DNA from: Rhodospirillales bacterium
GTDB taxonomy: Bacteria > Pseudomonadota > Alphaproteobacteria > Reyranellales > Reyranellaceae
Reading direction: 5' to 3'
Length of the DNA stretch: 38,523 nucleotides
Assembly (NCBI GenBank): GCA_947469635.1
Contig: CANIRG010000006.1
Location: 1-38,523, forward strand
Shown in pieces: positions 1 to 8,991 of this stretch. The stretch's first letter is position 1, and the number at the start of each line of letters is the position of its first letter. A program made the translations under genes and the position numbers. The notes below the pieces were generated by a model, which saw nothing but the letters and a program-made list of their open reading frames with translations, was not told the origin of the DNA and made no database searches.

Positions 1-694
1 CCTTGCTCACCTGCAGCTCGTAGATGCCGGCGATCGCCTGGTTCAGCCGCGCCTCGGTGTCGTAGCGCGCCGCCGAGTAGCGCAGCCGCGCGGCGCTGAA
101 ATCGCGCAGCACCTGCCTGTCGCCGGTCAGCGCCTCGTCCAGCCTGTCCACCACCTCGTTGATAGGTCGCGTCGCCGCGTCGAAGGCTGCGGCGGCCTCC
201 TTCGCGGCGATGAGCGCGTTGGTGAGGGCTGCGTCGTCGAGCTTGGCGACGACGGCAAGGACCTCGCTCTCCGGACGGGAGCTCGCGGCGGCGGCCAATG
301 CCGCGGTGACGCCCGGGTCGAATTTGGCCGGCGTGGCGGCCGGGATCTGGCCCTTCGTCAGGGCGGCGATCGCGGCCGCGTCGATTCCCGGCAAGGCATC
401 GGCCGCCAAAGGGCCTACGTCGCCCGTCGCCGTGAGCAGGCTCACCGTGTTGCGCGCCATGGCGCTGCGCAGCCGCTTGGCCTGGAAGAAGCCCCACTGG
501 TCGCCGGCCTTGGACTGGAGCTGGGCGGCCAGCGAACGGTCGTATTGCGCCTTGGTCATCTCGCTCGAGGCGAGGCCCGCCAGCATGGTGGCGATCACCG
601 TCATGATGATGGGCGTCGCGCCCAGAACCTTTCCCCATAGGGTCGGCGGCAGGTCTCTCTTCAATTCATCGGGGATCTGGAGCTTGGCGGCCAT
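1..694 (-). CDS. DUF4337-like membrane-anchored protein (3' end beyond window)
   Basis: The reading frame runs from an ATG at 694 to the window edge, giving 231 residues without a stop; the C-terminus is missing. The N-terminus MAAKLQIPDELKRDL is followed by one hydrophobic segment at about residues 23-43 (GKVLGATPIIMTVIATMLAG). A DQWGFFQAKRLR stretch near residue 65 resembles the DQW-F-QAK signature of DUF4337 proteins. The rest is Ala-rich and helical, probably coiled coil. It is the last visible gene of the minus-strand operon and lies 57 bp beyond the preceding gene. The function is unknown; the family assignment rests on the motif and layout only. Confidence 0.7.
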   Translation of the reverse strand, partial: MAAKLQIPDELKRDLPPTLWGKVLGATPIIMTVIATMLAGLASSEMTKAQYDRSLAAQLQSKAGDQWGFFQAKRLRSAMARNTVSLLTATGDVGPLAADALPGIDAAAIAALTKGQIPAATPAKFDPGVTAALAAAASSRPESEVLAVVAKLDDAALTNALIAAKEAAAAFDAATRPINEVVDRLDEALTGDRQVLRDFSAARLRYSAARYDTEARLNQAIAGIYELQVSK

Positions 695-751
695 GGCGCG
701 ACCTCAGGTTTCGCCGCGCAGCATACAGGCAGAGGCTTGTCGCACCAGCCG

Positions 752-1168
752 TCAAACGCCTGAAGGCGACCGTCCCGCCAGCCGCGCCGAGTCGGGCAGG
801 TCCCACGCCTTCTTGAAGAGCTGCCAGGCCTTCTCCGTCGTCTCGGCAGAAACCTTCCAGCCCTCGTCGAGCAGGCGGCGCGTGGTGACCTTGTTGCCCA
901 TCAGCGTGGGCCACATCACCAGCGCCAACGAGGCGAGCTGGAAGACCTTGTCGATTCCCTCGTTGGGCGCCGCATTCCAGGTCCCGATCGTCACCAGCAG
1001 GATGATCAGGTCATAGACGATCCAGACGCCGAGCCAGACCCAAAGCTTGCGCGTGATGAAGGGGAACAGCAGGAAGGCGAAGACGAAGATCTCCGGCGAG
1101 GACGGCAGGTACCATTTCTTCTCGCCGGTGGCCGGATCGACCAGGCGCAGCTTGCGGTTCTCGAGCAT
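752..1168 (-). CDS. small multi-pass membrane protein of unknown function
   Basis: A 138-residue protein starting with MLENRKLRLV, whose ATG lies 2 bp after the stop of the acyl-CoA synthetase gene, so it is translationally close-coupled. A charged N-terminus of about 25 residues is followed by two hydrophobic segments (about residues 26-39 and 43-63) and a third at about 76-91. The soluble tail holds DEGWKVSAETTEKAW, a Gly-Trp motif seen in several short inner-membrane proteins. I do not recognise a family with confidence. A longer in-frame extension upstream lies inside the acyl-CoA synthetase gene in another frame and was not taken as the start. Confidence 0.7.
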   Translation of the reverse strand: MLENRKLRLVDPATGEKKWYLPSSPEIFVFAFLLFPFITRKLWVWLGVWIVYDLIILLVTIGTWNAAPNEGIDKVFQLASLALVMWPTLMGNKVTTRRLLDEGWKVSAETTEKAWQLFKKAWDLPDSARLAGRSPSGV

Positions 1169-1170
1169 CG

Positions 1171-2832
1171 TCAGGCCGTCCTCTGCGCCTTGAGGCCGAG
1201 CTTTGCGATGGTCTCGTCGCGCATGACGAACTTCTGGATCTTGCCGGTGATGGTCATGGGGAAGGCGTCCACGAACTCGACGTAGCGCGGGATCTTGTAG
1301 TGGGCGATCTGGCCCTTGCAGAACTCGCGGATCTCCTCGGGCGTCGCGGTCTGGCCGTCGCGCAGCTTGATCCAGGCGCAGACCTCCTCGCCATAGCGTT
1401 GATCGGGCACGCCGATCACCTGCACGTCCTGCACCTTGGGATGGCTGTACAGGAACTCCTCGATCTCGCGCGGATAGACGTTCTCGCCGCCGCGGATCAC
1501 CATGTCCTTCAGCCGGCCGACGATGTTGACGTAGCCCTGCTCGTCCATGGTCGCGAGGTCGCCGGTGCGCATCCAGCCCGCCGCATCGACCGCCTCGGCG
1601 GTCTTCTCCGCGTCGTTCCAGTAGCCCTTCATCACCGAGTAGCCGCGGGTGCAGAACTCGCCGGTCTCGCCGCGCGGGACCGCCTTGCCCTCGGGATCCA
1701 CGATCTTGATCTCGATATGCGGCAGCACCTGCCCCACCGTCGAGACGCGCCGCTCCACCGGATCGTCGGTCGCGCATTGCGTCGACACCGGCGAGGTCTC
1801 GGTCATCCCGTAGGCGATGGTGACCTCATGCATGTTCATGCGGCTCTGCACGCGCTTCATCACCTCGATCGGGCAGGGCGAGCCCGCCATGATGCCGGTG
1901 CGCAGGCTCTTGAGGTCGAAGGAGTCGAACTGCGGATGGTCGAGCTGGGCGATGAACATCGTCGGCACGCCGTAGAGCGCGGTGCAGCGCTCCTCGGAGA
2001 CGGCCTGCAGCGTCGCCAGCGGATCGAAAGCCTCCGAGGGATAGACCATGGTCGAGCCGTGGGTGAGGCAGCCGAGATTGCCCATCACCATGCCGAAGCA
2101 GTGATAGAGCGGCACGGGGATGCACAGCCGGTCGGCGGGTGTAAGCTTCAGCCCCTCGCCGACGAAGTAGCCGTTATTGAGGATATTGTGGTGGCTGAGC
2201 GTGGCGCCCTTGGGATGGCCGGTCGTGCCCGAGGTGAACTGGATATTGATGGCGTCGTCGAACTGCAGTTTTGGCGCGAGCTCCGCCAGCTTCACGCGCT
2301 CGGCATTGCCGCCGGCCGTGGCGACATCGTCGAAGTTGAGCATGCCCGGCGTCTTGTCCTTGCCCAGCCGCACGATGTGCTTGAGGTGCGGCAGCTTGCC
2401 CGCCTTCACCAGGTCCTCGACGATCTCGAGGTAGTTCGAGGTCTTGAGCGCCGGCGCCAGGATCAGCGCCTTGCACTCGACCTTGTTCAACGCATAGTCG
2501 AGCTCGCTCCGCCGATAGGCCGGGTTGACGTTGACTAGCACCATCCCGGCCTTGGCCGTCGCGAACTGCGCCAGCGTCCATTCCGACGTGTTGGGCGACC
2601 AGATGCCGACACGGTCGCCGCGCTCCAGCCCCAGGGACAAGAGACCGGCGGCAAGATCGTCGACGCGGCGGCCGAGCTCGCCCCAGCTCCAGCGCACGTT
2701 CTGGTGCCTCACCACCAGCGCCTCGCGGTCGCGGTAGGTCTCGACGGTGCGGTCGAAATAGGCGCCGATGGTCTCGCCGATCAGCTTCTTGTCCGACACG
2801 CCGTGATCGTAGGAAATCTGCGCCTGGGTCAT
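1171..2832 (-). CDS. AMP-binding acyl-CoA synthetase (fatty-acid-CoA ligase type)
   Basis: A 553-residue ANL-superfamily enzyme that should activate a carboxylic acid with ATP to an acyl-adenylate and then to the CoA thioester in the cytoplasm. The ATP-binding loop [18 protein letters not shown] is near residue 190, the YGMTETSP adenylate motif near 340, and the hinge region [18 protein letters not shown] near 440. The C-terminal catalytic lysine lies in TGKIQKF. The length is normal for the family. It starts 23 bp after the amidohydrolase stop, within the operon. Its place downstream of two hydrolases and a transporter suggests it may activate a carboxylic product of the pathway, but the acid cannot be told from sequence. 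Confidence 0.9.
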   Translation of the reverse strand: MTQAQISYDHGVSDKKLIGETIGAYFDRTVETYRDREALVVRHQNVRWSWGELGRRVDDLAAGLLSLGLERGDRVGIWSPNTSEWTLAQFATAKAGMVLVNVNPAYRRSELDYALNKVECKALILAPALKTSNYLEIVEDLVKAGKLPHLKHIVRLGKDKTPGMLNFDDVATAGGNAERVKLAELAPKLQFDDAINIQFTSGTTGHPKGATLSHHNILNNGYFVGEGLKLTPADRLCIPVPLYHCFGMVMGNLGCLTHGSTMVYPSEAFDPLATLQAVSEERCTALYGVPTMFIAQLDHPQFDSFDLKSLRTGIMAGSPCPIEVMKRVQSRMNMHEVTIAYGMTETSPVSTQCATDDPVERRVSTVGQVLPHIEIKIVDPEGKAVPRGETGEFCTRGYSVMKGYWNDAEKTAEAVDAAGWMRTGDLATMDEQGYVNIVGRLKDMVIRGGENVYPREIEEFLYSHPKVQDVQVIGVPDQRYGEEVCAWIKLRDGQTATPEEIREFCKGQIAHYKIPRYVEFVDAFPMTITGKIQKFVMRDETIAKLGLKAQRTA

Positions 2833-2855
2833 GCGCGCGAGATTAGCGAGAGGCC

Positions 2856-4265
2856 CTAACGGCGTCGATACCCGGCGCTTGGCCCGTGCAGCCGCACGAT
2901 CGGCGTGTCCTTCATCCAGCGTGCGCCTTCGGCCTCGGTATCCTCGACGAAGCGCTCGCTGTCGAACCGCGTCGCGCGGCCCTCCAGCAGCACGAGCTTG
3001 CCGCCGACCACCGTCGCCGCAAGGTCGGCGCGGTCGTAGTAGCGCACCAGCTCCCAGGTGAAATCCCACGACGGCCGGACTTCGGGGCCGCTGGTATCGA
3101 GGATCAGGAAATCCGCCTCGCGGCCGGGCACCAGCGCTCCCGTTTCCTTGCCGAGCCCGCAGGCATCGGCGCCACCCTGTGTCGCGGCATGAACCCAGCG
3201 CCAGCCGGCGCCGCAGGAGAAGTCGTCCGACGGCATGCCGAAGGCGATGCGCTGGCAGGCTTCGGCCGCATCGATCATGCGGAAGCCGTCGTTGCGCGTC
3301 GCGTCCGAGCCCAGCCCGACGCGCACACCCTTCTCCAGATAGTGCAGCGCCGGCGCCACGCCATTGCCCTTCCACATGCTGGCGACGGGATTGTAGGCGA
3401 CGGCGGTGTCGGTCTCGGCGATCAGGCGGATTTCTTCGGCCGTGACCAGCGTCGCGTGCGCCAACAGCGTCTGCGGCCCGAGCGCGCCCAGCGCGTGGAG
3501 ATACTCCACAGGCCGCTTGGCATTGGCCTCGAGGCAGGCCTGGACCTCGGGCGTGTGCTCGTTGGCGTGGATCTGGAACAGCAGCCCCTTGTCGCGGCAG
3601 TAGCCGGAGAGAGCCGCGATCATGTCGCCGGAGTTGGACTGCACCGTGCCGCAGGCAAGCGAGGGGCTGACGCGCGTGTAGCCGCGGCAATCCGCGACAT
3701 GCTGGTCGGCCGCCTTCAGCGCCGCATCGACCGAGCCGGTGGCATCGGGCGTGGCGGTGGTGGCCGAGAAATTCTTGAGGTCGTAAGCGCCCGTCGAGGA
3801 GACCAGACGGATGCCCGTCTCCTCCGCCGCGCGATGCACGGCGTCGACGCATTCACGGGAGCGGATAGCGTGCTCGACGATGGTGGTGATGCCGCCGCGC
3901 AGGGCTTCGAGGAAGGTCCACTTGGAGCCGATGTAGCAGCGCTCGGGCGTCGCGGTCGCTTCGAGCGGCAGCCAGATGCGCTTCCACATCTGCGCCGGCT
4001 CGCCGCCGGTCAGCGCCTTGGCGAAAGGCTCGATGATGTGGTGATGGACGTCGATGAAGCCGGGAACGATTGCGCACCTCTCTAGGCGCGTGACTGGCAG
4101 GTCCCGATACTCGGGCGGCAAGTCGGCGGGCAGCGCGACGGCCGCCACTTTCCCGTGGGCCACGATCAGCACGGCGCCGGGCAGGTCGCCGTCCGGCCCC
4201 AGGATCGTGTCGGGCTGGACGGCATAGACCTCGCGCTCGAAGACCGCGCGGTCGAGCGCACTCAT
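2856..4265 (-). CDS. amidohydrolase, ATZ/TRZ-deaminase-like (paralogue 1)
   Basis: A 469-residue amidohydrolase-superfamily enzyme, probably a cytoplasmic metal-dependent hydrolase or deaminase of an N-containing ring or amidine. The metal-binding motif H74-H-H76 lies in [14 protein letters not shown]. The HANE motif in the middle of the barrel ([14 protein letters not shown]), the next His in [12 protein letters not shown] and the catalytic Asp in [11 protein letters not shown] are all present. The N- and C-terminal beta parts form the usual composite domain. The start ATG overlaps the stop of the upstream binding-protein gene (ATGA). It is clearly paralogous to the amidohydrolase at 8992-10359; both share PVEYLH/PIELWD-type spacing and a SWDF-WELVR-YDR C-terminal block. 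The substrate is unknown. Confidence 0.88.
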   Translation of the reverse strand: MSALDRAVFEREVYAVQPDTILGPDGDLPGAVLIVAHGKVAAVALPADLPPEYRDLPVTRLERCAIVPGFIDVHHHIIEPFAKALTGGEPAQMWKRIWLPLEATATPERCYIGSKWTFLEALRGGITTIVEHAIRSRECVDAVHRAAEETGIRLVSSTGAYDLKNFSATTATPDATGSVDAALKAADQHVADCRGYTRVSPSLACGTVQSNSGDMIAALSGYCRDKGLLFQIHANEHTPEVQACLEANAKRPVEYLHALGALGPQTLLAHATLVTAEEIRLIAETDTAVAYNPVASMWKGNGVAPALHYLEKGVRVGLGSDATRNDGFRMIDAAEACQRIAFGMPSDDFSCGAGWRWVHAATQGGADACGLGKETGALVPGREADFLILDTSGPEVRPSWDFTWELVRYYDRADLAATVVGGKLVLLEGRATRFDSERFVEDTEAEGARWMKDTPIVRLHGPSAGYRRR

Positions 4266-5209
4266 GGCAGCTTGATGCGGTCCGGCGCCAGGGCCTTCAG
4301 CGGCGCATCGGCGAGGAAGCTGCGGAACAGCGCCTCCGTCGGCTCGACGTTCTTGATCAGGCCGCGCTCCTTCACCCACTGGCCTTCCTCGACCATCAGC
4401 GACAGCAGCGGCGCATCGAGGCCGGTGCGGTAGTCGTAGTCGGGCCAGCTGGCCTTCAGCGCCTCGGCCTTCAGCACGCCGCCGGTGACCCGCACGATCG
4501 ACTGCTGCGCCGCGGCCGGATCGGCGGCGATGGCGGCGTCCGCCTTCATGAGGCCGGCCATGAACGAGGCCACGGCCTGCGGGTGCTTCTCCAGCGCCTC
4601 GGTCGAGACCATCAGGATCAGATGGGTGACGTAGCCCGGCGTCAGCAGCTCGCGATAGCGGTCGCCCAGCACGTTCCGGGCGCGCTCGGTGAAGGAGGGA
4701 AAGGTCACGATCGCATCCACATCGCCGCGCGACAGCGCCGGCACCGAGTCGGGCGGGGAGACGTTCACCACCTCGACCTTCACGCCGGCCTTCTTCAGCT
4801 CCCACGCCAGCGCAAAGTCGCTGTTGGTGCCGACGGTCGAGCCGACCTTGCGGCCGGCGAGGTCGGCGACCGAGCGCAGCTCCTGCTTGGTCGTGGCGAT
4901 GATGCGGTTGGCCTTGTAACGGGACAGGATCGCCAGCACCTTGAACTTCTGGCCGCGCATGGCGCCCACCACGGCCGGCAGCTCGGCGGCGGCGGCGAAG
5001 TCGGCCTGGCCGCCCAGCATCGCCTCCAGCGCCTCGCGGCCGGTGGGGAAGGACACGGACTTCACCTCGAGGCCCGTCCACAGCTTCTGGTCGAGCGCGA
5101 CCGCGATCTGCGGTGCCTCGGCGCTCGGCGTCCAGGCCACGGTGACCTGCGCGTGGGCCACGACGGAACTGAGCAGCAGCGTCGCGCACGTCGCAATAAA
5201 TCGGATCAT
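4262..5209 (-). CDS. ABC transporter substrate-binding protein (NMT1/SsuA type), copy 2
   Basis: A 315-residue periplasmic protein with a clear Sec signal peptide (MIRFIATCATLLLSSVVAHA, cleavage after AHA). The mature part has the NMT1/SsuA layout: an opening VTVAWTPSAEAPQIAVALDQ strand, the FPTGREALEAMLGGQADFA block, and the GRKVGSTVGTNSDFALAWEL loop. It is a paralogue of the binding protein at 6280-7257, sharing TGREALEALLGGQADFA, LRGQKF, a GTN motif and DYDYR near the end. It overlaps the CapA-like gene by 4 bp at one end and the amidohydrolase by 4 bp at the other. With only one permease and one ATPase nearby, both receptors probably feed one channel. Family ligands are often sulfonates, pyrimidines or nitrogenous compounds. 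Confidence 0.88.
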   Translation of the reverse strand: MIRFIATCATLLLSSVVAHAQVTVAWTPSAEAPQIAVALDQKLWTGLEVKSVSFPTGREALEAMLGGQADFAAAAELPAVVGAMRGQKFKVLAILSRYKANRIIATTKQELRSVADLAGRKVGSTVGTNSDFALAWELKKAGVKVEVVNVSPPDSVPALSRGDVDAIVTFPSFTERARNVLGDRYRELLTPGYVTHLILMVSTEALEKHPQAVASFMAGLMKADAAIAADPAAAQQSIVRVTGGVLKAEALKASWPDYDYRTGLDAPLLSLMVEEGQWVKERGLIKNVEPTEALFRSFLADAPLKALAPDRIKLP

Positions 5210-6273
5210 GGCAAACGGACCTTTCCTTCACCGGCGGAGAAATCGATCGACACCCCATGCGCCCCCGAGAGGCGCGACAGGCGCTCGGCGATGCGGTCGA
5301 AGGCTACACCTTCGGCGAGGGTCGGCGTGTAGTTCGAATCGAGCGTCGTGGGCACGATGCGGACCGACAGGCGGTCGTCGGGCTCGACGTCGACCAGCGC
5401 GATATAGCCGTCGGGCGACATGCCGGCGCGCATCGCCTTGGCCGCCGGTCCGGAATTGAGGAAGAACTGCTGGGCCATGAAGGTTCCGAGCCCGAACAGG
5501 ATCGGCTTGCCGCGATGGGCGCCGATGGCATGGACGGCATGCGGATGATGGCCATGGACGATGTCGGCGCCCGCCTCGATCAGCGCGGCGCCGAGCGGCA
5601 TCTGGTACTCGGCCAGCGCCTCGCCCGAGCCGAAGCCCCAGTGGATCGACACGATCAGCAGGTCGCAATCCCCACGCAGGCGGCGGACCGCATCGGTGGC
5701 GAAGGCGAGATCGTCGGCCTGGGCCTGGGTGCGAATGCGCACGACCGAGGGGTCGCCCGGCTCCTCCAGCTGGTAGGCCGCATCGATCTGGTAGGCGGTG
5801 TCGATGCGGATCGAGGCGATGCCCGGCCGCTCGTCCGACGCATCCATGCCGGCGGGCGTGAGGCAGGAGAAGGCGATGATGCCGACGCGCCGGCCCGCAA
5901 CGCGCTCGATGACGGGCGCCGCAGCCTCGCGCCGCGTGGCACCGGCGCCGATCACGCGCACGCCGCCCGCGGCCAGCGCCGTCGCGGTCTCCAGCAGGCC
6001 CGGCCACCCATAGTCGACGGTGTGGTTGTTGGCGACCGACAGCACGTCGAAGCCCAGCATGTAGATATCGCGCGCGATGCCAGGGCTGGCCTTGCGCGTG
6101 ATCATCTTGCGCACCGGCACGTTCTCATGGGTAAGCGCCATCTCGAGATTGCCGATGGCGATGTCGGCGGCGCCCACCAGCGCATAGACCTTCTCCGCCG
6201 ACTCGGGCGCGGGAGTCAGCGGCCGCGCCGGGATGACGTCGCCCGCCAGCGCGACCGTGAGCGGCAGGGTCAT
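5206..6273 (-). CDS. CapA-like metallophosphoesterase-fold protein
   Basis: A 355-residue protein of the PGA_cap/CapA family. It opens with VALAGDVIPARPL (metal Asp), then AIGNLEMAL, VANNHTVDYG (Asn-His pair), VSIHWGFGSG and DIVHGHHPHAVH, which are the calcineurin-fold metal ligands in order. The protein lacks a signal peptide or membrane anchor, unlike the membrane-anchored CapA of poly-gamma-glutamate synthesis, and no pgs/cap genes are near. It sits between two substrate-binding protein genes with a 4-bp overlap on one side and 6 bp on the other, so it is co-translated with a transporter and amidohydrolases. A cytoplasmic hydrolase of the imported compound or of its product is plausible. 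The actual reaction is unknown. Confidence 0.88.
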   Translation of the reverse strand: MTLPLTVALAGDVIPARPLTPAPESAEKVYALVGAADIAIGNLEMALTHENVPVRKMITRKASPGIARDIYMLGFDVLSVANNHTVDYGWPGLLETATALAAGGVRVIGAGATRREAAAPVIERVAGRRVGIIAFSCLTPAGMDASDERPGIASIRIDTAYQIDAAYQLEEPGDPSVVRIRTQAQADDLAFATDAVRRLRGDCDLLIVSIHWGFGSGEALAEYQMPLGAALIEAGADIVHGHHPHAVHAIGAHRGKPILFGLGTFMAQQFFLNSGPAAKAMRAGMSPDGYIALVDVEPDDRLSVRIVPTTLDSNYTPTLAEGVAFDRIAERLSRLSGAHGVSIDFSAGEGKVRLP

Positions 6274-6279
6274 GGTGTC

Positions 6280-7257
6280 CTACTTGGCGAGCGACACGGC
6301 GCCGGGCGAGAGGCGCGACAGGAAGCCGTCGGCAATGGCGCCGCGCAGTGTCTTGACGCTGGCCGCCTCCGCTGGCGCCTTGACCGCGCCGCGCTCGAGG
6401 ATCCAGGTCGCTTCCTGCGACATCAGCGCCGGCAGGTCGTCCTTCAGCACCAGGCGGTAGTCGTAGTCGAGCCACAGGTCCTTCAGCACCTCCGGCGTCA
6501 TCACGCCCTTGAGGGCTGCCAGCACGATGCCCTGGGCCGCAGCAGCATCGGCGGCCACCGCCTTGTCGGCCACCAGCAGTGCCTTGAGGAAACCTTCGAC
6601 CTCGGCCTTACGGCTCTCCAACGTCGCCGACGATCCCACCAGCAGTGCATGCGAGACGTAGGACTTGGTCTTGATCTCCTGATAGTCGTCGCCCAGCAGC
6701 TTCCTGGCCTGGGCATAAAGGTTGGGGAACATCACCGAGGCCTGGATGTCGCCGCGCACCAGCGCCGGCACCGTGTCGGCGGGCGCGGCATTCACCACCT
6801 CGGCCTTGGCGCCGCCCTCGCGCAGCAGCACCGAGGTCACGTACTCGACATTGGTGCCGAGCGTCGTGCCGACCTTCTTGCCGTTGAGATCTTTCAGGCT
6901 CGCGAGGTTCATCCACTTCTTGGAGGCCGTGGCGCGCAGACCCTGGTAGCGCGCCATGTCGGCGAGAACGGAAAACTTCTGGCCGCGCAGGATGCCGATG
7001 GTCGCGGGATATTCCGTCAGCACGGCGAAGTCGGCCTGGCCGCCCAGCAGCGCTTCGAGCGCCTCGCGGCCGGTGGAGAAGGTGACGACCTTGACCTCTA
7101 CCTTCTCGGCGTCCCAGAGCTTGCGGTCGATGGCCATCAGAATCTGCGGCACGTCTGTCGAGGGTTGGACGGCCAGCGTCAGCGGCTTGGCGGATTGCGC
7201 GACAGCGGCGAACGGCAGCAGCGCGAGTGCCACCAGGACAGAAAAGAAACGGCTCAT
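6280..7257 (-). CDS. ABC transporter substrate-binding protein (NMT1/SsuA type), copy 1
   Basis: A 325-residue periplasmic receptor with a signal peptide (MSRFFSVLVALALLPFAAVA). The mature domain starts at about residue 21 with LTLAVQPSTDVPQILMAIDR and carries FSTGREALEALLGGQADFA, LRGQKFSVLADMARYQG and GKKVGTTLGTNVEYV. Its ATG overlaps the stop of the permease gene by 4 bp, so permease and receptor are translationally coupled. It is paralogous to the receptor at 4262-5209. The divergence is substantial, so the two may bind related but different ligands. Start choice is firm because of the overlap and the signal peptide. Confidence 0.9.
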   Translation of the reverse strand: MSRFFSVLVALALLPFAAVAQSAKPLTLAVQPSTDVPQILMAIDRKLWDAEKVEVKVVTFSTGREALEALLGGQADFAVLTEYPATIGILRGQKFSVLADMARYQGLRATASKKWMNLASLKDLNGKKVGTTLGTNVEYVTSVLLREGGAKAEVVNAAPADTVPALVRGDIQASVMFPNLYAQARKLLGDDYQEIKTKSYVSHALLVGSSATLESRKAEVEGFLKALLVADKAVAADAAAAQGIVLAALKGVMTPEVLKDLWLDYDYRLVLKDDLPALMSQEATWILERGAVKAPAEAASVKTLRGAIADGFLSRLSPGAVSLAK

Positions 7258-8006
7258 GTTTGCTCCCAATGAACGAGATGTCGGCTGAGCGACAGGAAGG
7301 CGAAATCGAGCGCGGCGCCCAGGATGCCGAGCTCGACCAATCCCACGAACATGCGGTCCATGCGCAGATACTGCCGCGCCTCCTGCAGGCGATAGCCGAT
7401 GCCCGACGAGGCGCCGGTGAGCTCGGCGGCGACGAGGCTGAGGAAGGCCAGCGCCGCGCCCATGCGAAGGCCCGAGACGATGTGCGGCGCCGCCGCCGGG
7501 ATCACGACCTGGAAGAACTCGCGCATCATCGGCGCGCCGAGCGACCGCGAGGCGCGGATGTAGGTCTCCGGCACATGCTCCATGCCGTGATGGGTGGCGA
7601 GCCACACGGTGAGGAACACGGCGTAGGAGATGACGAAATATTTCGAGCCGTCGCCGATGCCGAACCAGACGATCGCCACCGGCACGATGGCGATAGCCGG
7701 GATCGGGCGGCAGAGGCTCAGGATGGGATTGAGCGCGAGGCGAAAGAAGCGCGTCCGCGAGGTCAGCAGGCCGACGCTCACGCCCAGCGACGCACCGATG
7801 ACGAAACCGACGGCGGCCCGTCCCAGCGAGGCCCGCAGGTCGGAGAACAGCAGGCCGTCGTCGTAAAGCTCGACGGCGGCATGCCATACCGCGATCGGCG
7901 TCGGGAAGAGATCGGGCGACACGAACCCGCTCGCCGCCACGGCCCACCAGACGAGGACGGCGACCACGAGCGACAGCGCGACCTTGGCATGATCGAGGAT
8001 CTGCAT
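7254..8006 (-). CDS. ABC transporter permease (SsuC/TauC/NrtB type)
   Basis: A 250-residue inner-membrane protein with about six hydrophobic segments, starting MQILDHAKVALSLVV. The cytoplasmic EAA-type loop reads YIRASRSLGAPMMREFFQVV followed by PAAAPHIVSGLRMG. Family features FWFGIGDGSK-like (here VWFGIGDGSKYFVI) mark the SsuC/TauC class. It is the first gene of the minus-strand operon. An in-frame ATG further upstream at 8147 would run through the divergent ATPase gene, so the start at 8006 is preferred. Its partner ATPase is at 8092-8877 on the other strand. Confidence 0.9.
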   Translation of the reverse strand: MQILDHAKVALSLVVAVLVWWAVAASGFVSPDLFPTPIAVWHAAVELYDDGLLFSDLRASLGRAAVGFVIGASLGVSVGLLTSRTRFFRLALNPILSLCRPIPAIAIVPVAIVWFGIGDGSKYFVISYAVFLTVWLATHHGMEHVPETYIRASRSLGAPMMREFFQVVIPAAAPHIVSGLRMGAALAFLSLVAAELTGASSGIGYRLQEARQYLRMDRMFVGLVELGILGAALDFAFLSLSRHLVHWEQT

Positions 8007-8042
8007 GGGTCGCACGCTAAGGAGCGGGGTCGGGACGGTTAA

Positions 8043-8054
8043 GCAATTAATTGC
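8043..8054. promoter_or_regulatory. perfect 12-bp palindrome in divergent promoter (operator candidate)
   Basis: GCAATTAATTGC is a perfect palindrome in the 85-bp space between the permease (start 8006) and the ATPase (start 8092). This AT-rich patch stands out from the GC-rich surroundings. The half-site GCAATTAAT recurs twice in inverted orientation upstream of the Crp/Fnr-type regulator gene at 10724, so it is a candidate binding site for that regulator. Binding is inferred, not shown. Confidence 0.5.
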
Positions 8055-8091
8055 CAGCCTGTGGGGTCGGCTTCGTCTACCGTCGGCGGCG

Positions 8092-8877
8092 ATGGAACCT
8101 ACAGCACACCCAGCGAGCGGGCGCGTCGACGTCAAGGGCGTGGCCATCGCCTATGACGGGCGCGGCGGCCACAACCTCGCGCTGGCGCGTACCGATCTCG
8201 TGATCGAGGCAGGCTCGTTCGTGTCGCTGATCGGACCGTCGGGCTGTGGAAAATCCTCGCTGCTCAACGCTGTGGGCGGCTTCGTCTCGCCGGCCGAAGG
8301 CACGATCACGGTGGACGGCAAGCCGGTCGTCGGCCCCAACCCCGAAGTCGGCGTGATCTTCCAGCAGTATGCGCTGTTCCCCTGGTTCACCGCGCTGGGC
8401 AACGTCGAGTTTGCCCTCAAGCGCTTCGGCCTGCCACGCGGCGAGCTGCGCGATCGGGCGATGGAAGCGTTGCGCGAGGTCGGGCTCGAGGTCCATGCGC
8501 TGAAATATCCCGGCCAGCTCTCTGGTGGCATGAAGCAGCGCGTCGCCGTCGCCCGCACGCTGGCATCGCAGCCCAAGGTCCTGCTGATGGACGAGCCGTT
8601 CGGCGCGCTCGACGCCCAGACGCGAATCTCGATGCACGAGATCCTCATGCGGGTGTGGGAGAAGCACAAGAGCACGGTGATCTTCGTCACCCACGACGTC
8701 GACGAGGCGCTGCTGCTGTCCGACCGCGTCCATGTCATGTCGGTGGCACCAGGCCGCATCGTGCGCACCCTCGAGGTGAGCGCGCCGCGTCCGCGCTCCG
8801 TGGAGAAGATCGACCCCGAGACGATCGCCCATCGCGTCACCGTGCTCCAGCTGCTGAAGCACGGTCACGACGAATAG
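8092..8877 (+). CDS. ABC transporter ATP-binding protein (SsuB/TauB type)
   Basis: A 261-residue ATPase that energises the divergent permease. The Walker A motif GPSGCGKSS is at residues 48-56, the Q-loop at VIFQQYALFPW (about 88-98), the signature LSGGMKQR at 143-150, Walker B VLLMDEPFGALD at about 163-174, and the switch His in FVTHDVDEA. These match the nitrate/sulfonate/taurine branch. The ATG at 8092 is chosen because the family begins a few residues before VDVKGVAIAYDG. An earlier in-frame ATG at 8005 would overlap the permease start and the palindrome. The upstream ribosome-binding site is weak. It is transcribed away from its permease and ends in a long hairpin region. Confidence 0.9.
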   Translation: MEPTAHPASGRVDVKGVAIAYDGRGGHNLALARTDLVIEAGSFVSLIGPSGCGKSSLLNAVGGFVSPAEGTITVDGKPVVGPNPEVGVIFQQYALFPWFTALGNVEFALKRFGLPRGELRDRAMEALREVGLEVHALKYPGQLSGGMKQRVAVARTLASQPKVLLMDEPFGALDAQTRISMHEILMRVWEKHKSTVIFVTHDVDEALLLSDRVHVMSVAPGRIVRTLEVSAPRPRSVEKIDPETIAHRVTVLQLLKHGHDE

Positions 8878-8888
8878 CTGGGGGCGCG

Positions 8889-8956
8889 CCTCATGCGGAC
8901 CGCGGGCCTCCTCAGCGCGGAGGTTACTCCGCGCGAGCCCGCTCATGCTCATGAGG
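8889..8956. terminator. nested hairpins between convergent genes (bidirectional terminator or repeat)
   Basis: Between the convergent ATPase and amidohydrolase genes lies a nested inverted repeat. CCTCATG at 8889 pairs with CATGAGG at 8950. GCGGGC at 8902 pairs with GCCCGC at 8937. An inner stem GCGCGGAG at 8915-8922 pairs with CTCCGCGC at 8927-8934 around a GTTA loop. There is no T-run. It includes GGACCGCGGGCCTCC (8897-8911), shared with an element at 20002, and its inner stem resembles one at 13654. Confidence 0.6.
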
Positions 8957-8991
8957 CGGGCCTGGAGACATGAGCGCCTCGACAACTCTCA

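Noticed and set aside
159-1016. Open frame of 285 codons on the plus strand
   Set aside because: It is a shadow of the minus-strand DUF4337-like and membrane-protein genes; its translation is low-complexity (Ala/Ser-rich) without any family motif.
5257-7272. 671-codon plus-strand open frame
   Set aside because: It covers the CapA-like and receptor genes on the other strand; its translation is rich in His, Arg and Gly with no motif, typical of antisense frames in high-GC DNA.
8037-8056. Possible sigma-54 promoter over the AT-rich palindrome, minus strand (GG ... GC)
   Set aside because: The spacing is 9 rather than the strict 10 bases between GG and GC, so it was treated as an operator candidate only.
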